From: JBHENC01 sp051000345
GTDB lineage: Bacteria; Acidobacteriota; Blastocatellia; Pyrinomonadales; Pyrinomonadaceae
DNA length: 15,521 bases
Reading direction: 5' to 3'
NCBI GenBank assembly: GCA_051000345.1
Contig: JBPCOJ010000107.1
Location: forward strand, 1-15,521
The notes under the pieces are model-generated. The model was not told where the DNA came from. It did not search any database and worked only from the letters and a program-made list of their open reading frames with translations. A program made the translations under genes and the position numbers. Positions 15,071 to 15,521 of this stretch are shown in pieces. Numbering within the stretch: position 1 is the first letter of the stretch; each line of letters starts with the position of its first letter.

Positions 15071-15521
15071 TTATCCGGCGCGCGCGAAATCTATAAAGCC
15101 GCGCTGTGAGTCTGTCGATAATAAACGCACGCGCACTTTGTCGCCGACATCGAGTCCGGCTTCGCCGCGCACAACGCGCCCATCGACGGGCGGCGCAATG
15201 GTTCGCACGAATGTTCCTTTGTCCGCCGCGCCCGTCACGATGGCCTCGAATTCGTCGCCGATGCGATTGCTGAAAAGCTCTGCCGCCGCGACCTTGCGCA
15301 TCATTCTGGCGACTTTGCGCGCGGCGTTTTCGCGTTCCGTGCAGCGCGCGGCAATCTGCGTCAATTCATCCACGCTGTACGGCGCTGTTTCATTGTCAAT
15401 CACGGCTTTGATTAATCGCTGCGTGATGAGATCGGCGTAGCGTCGATTGGGCGCGGTGGCGTGCGTGTAATCCGGCACGGCGAGGCCGAAATGCCCGCCT
15501 TCGTTTTCGGGCGTCACTCCG
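15071..15521 (-). CDS. RNase II/R-family exoribonuclease, C-terminal part (open at window edge)
   Basis: The frame is open to the right edge and ends at TAA 15073-15071. The visible 149 residues begin GVTPENEGGHFGLAVPDYTH; the match is to the C-terminal end of the RNB catalytic domain: HFGLAVPDYTHATAPNRRYADL corresponds to the conserved HFGLAL..YTHFTSPIRRYPDL, with N in place of the usual I or T before RR. An S1-type RNA-binding domain follows (about 90-147, EFEAIVTGAADKGTFVRTI and DKVRVRLLSTD...GFIDF). There is no lysine-rich tail as in E. coli RNase R. These enzymes degrade RNA from the 3' end in the cytoplasm. The metal-binding aspartates lie outside the window. It converges on the H1-like gene, with 22 bp between. 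Confidence 0.9.
   Translation of the reverse strand, partial: GVTPENEGGHFGLAVPDYTHATAPNRRYADLITQRLIKAVIDNETAPYSVDELTQIAARCTERENAARKVARMMRKVAAAELFSNRIGDEFEAIVTGAADKGTFVRTIAPPVDGRVVRGEAGLDVGDKVRVRLLSTDSQRGFIDFARAG

Overview
The window looks like chromosomal DNA of an Acidobacteriota-type organism, most likely near Blastocatellia. This is an inference from three things: a compact ECF sigma factor translationally coupled to a Ser/Thr kinase whose N-terminus begins MTPERWQQVEE, GC-rich codon use with many GCG/CGC codons, and secreted proteins of no well-known family. No RNA gene or CRISPR array was seen. The left edge carries the last codons of a transposase.

Left half (1-8687): a transposase tail, a TerC/Alx-type membrane protein (-), a membrane-anchored PpiD/SurA-like peptidyl-prolyl isomerase (+), and a secreted protein of unknown function (-). 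The last two converge on a strong bidirectional terminator. Next come a lipoprotein and a thiolase in one (-) operon. A divergent (+) gene of unknown function with a PD-(D/E)XK nuclease-like C-terminus follows.

Right half (8684-15048): a cell-envelope cluster. On the (-) strand are a secreted lytic transglycosylase and a two-gene unit of a Tat-exported polysaccharide deacetylase followed by a class D beta-lactamase. Divergent from these, on (+), are an ECF sigma factor and, overlapping it by ATGA, a kinase. The kinase has a cytoplasmic catalytic domain, one membrane span and an extracytoplasmic lytic-transglycosylase domain. That ectodomain is a full-length paralogue of the free transglycosylase a few kilobases away. 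A Lys/Ala-rich histone H1-like protein follows. The window ends inside a convergent RNase II/R-family gene.

The most notable pattern is regulatory. The transglycosylase gene and the deacetylase/beta-lactamase unit carry the same 30-bp element (26/30 identical, flanks 23/23) at nearly the same distance from the start codon (62 and 65 nt). In both, a small hairpin follows whose stem differs in sequence but keeps pairing. Together with the adjacent ECF sigma factor and the kinase-transglycosylase fusion, this suggests an undescribed envelope-surveillance system: the ectodomain would bind or process peptidoglycan, the kinase would signal inward, and a sigma factor would switch on wall-modifying and beta-lactam-hydrolysing enzymes. 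The genes and the repeated element are seen directly; the regulatory wiring is inferred.
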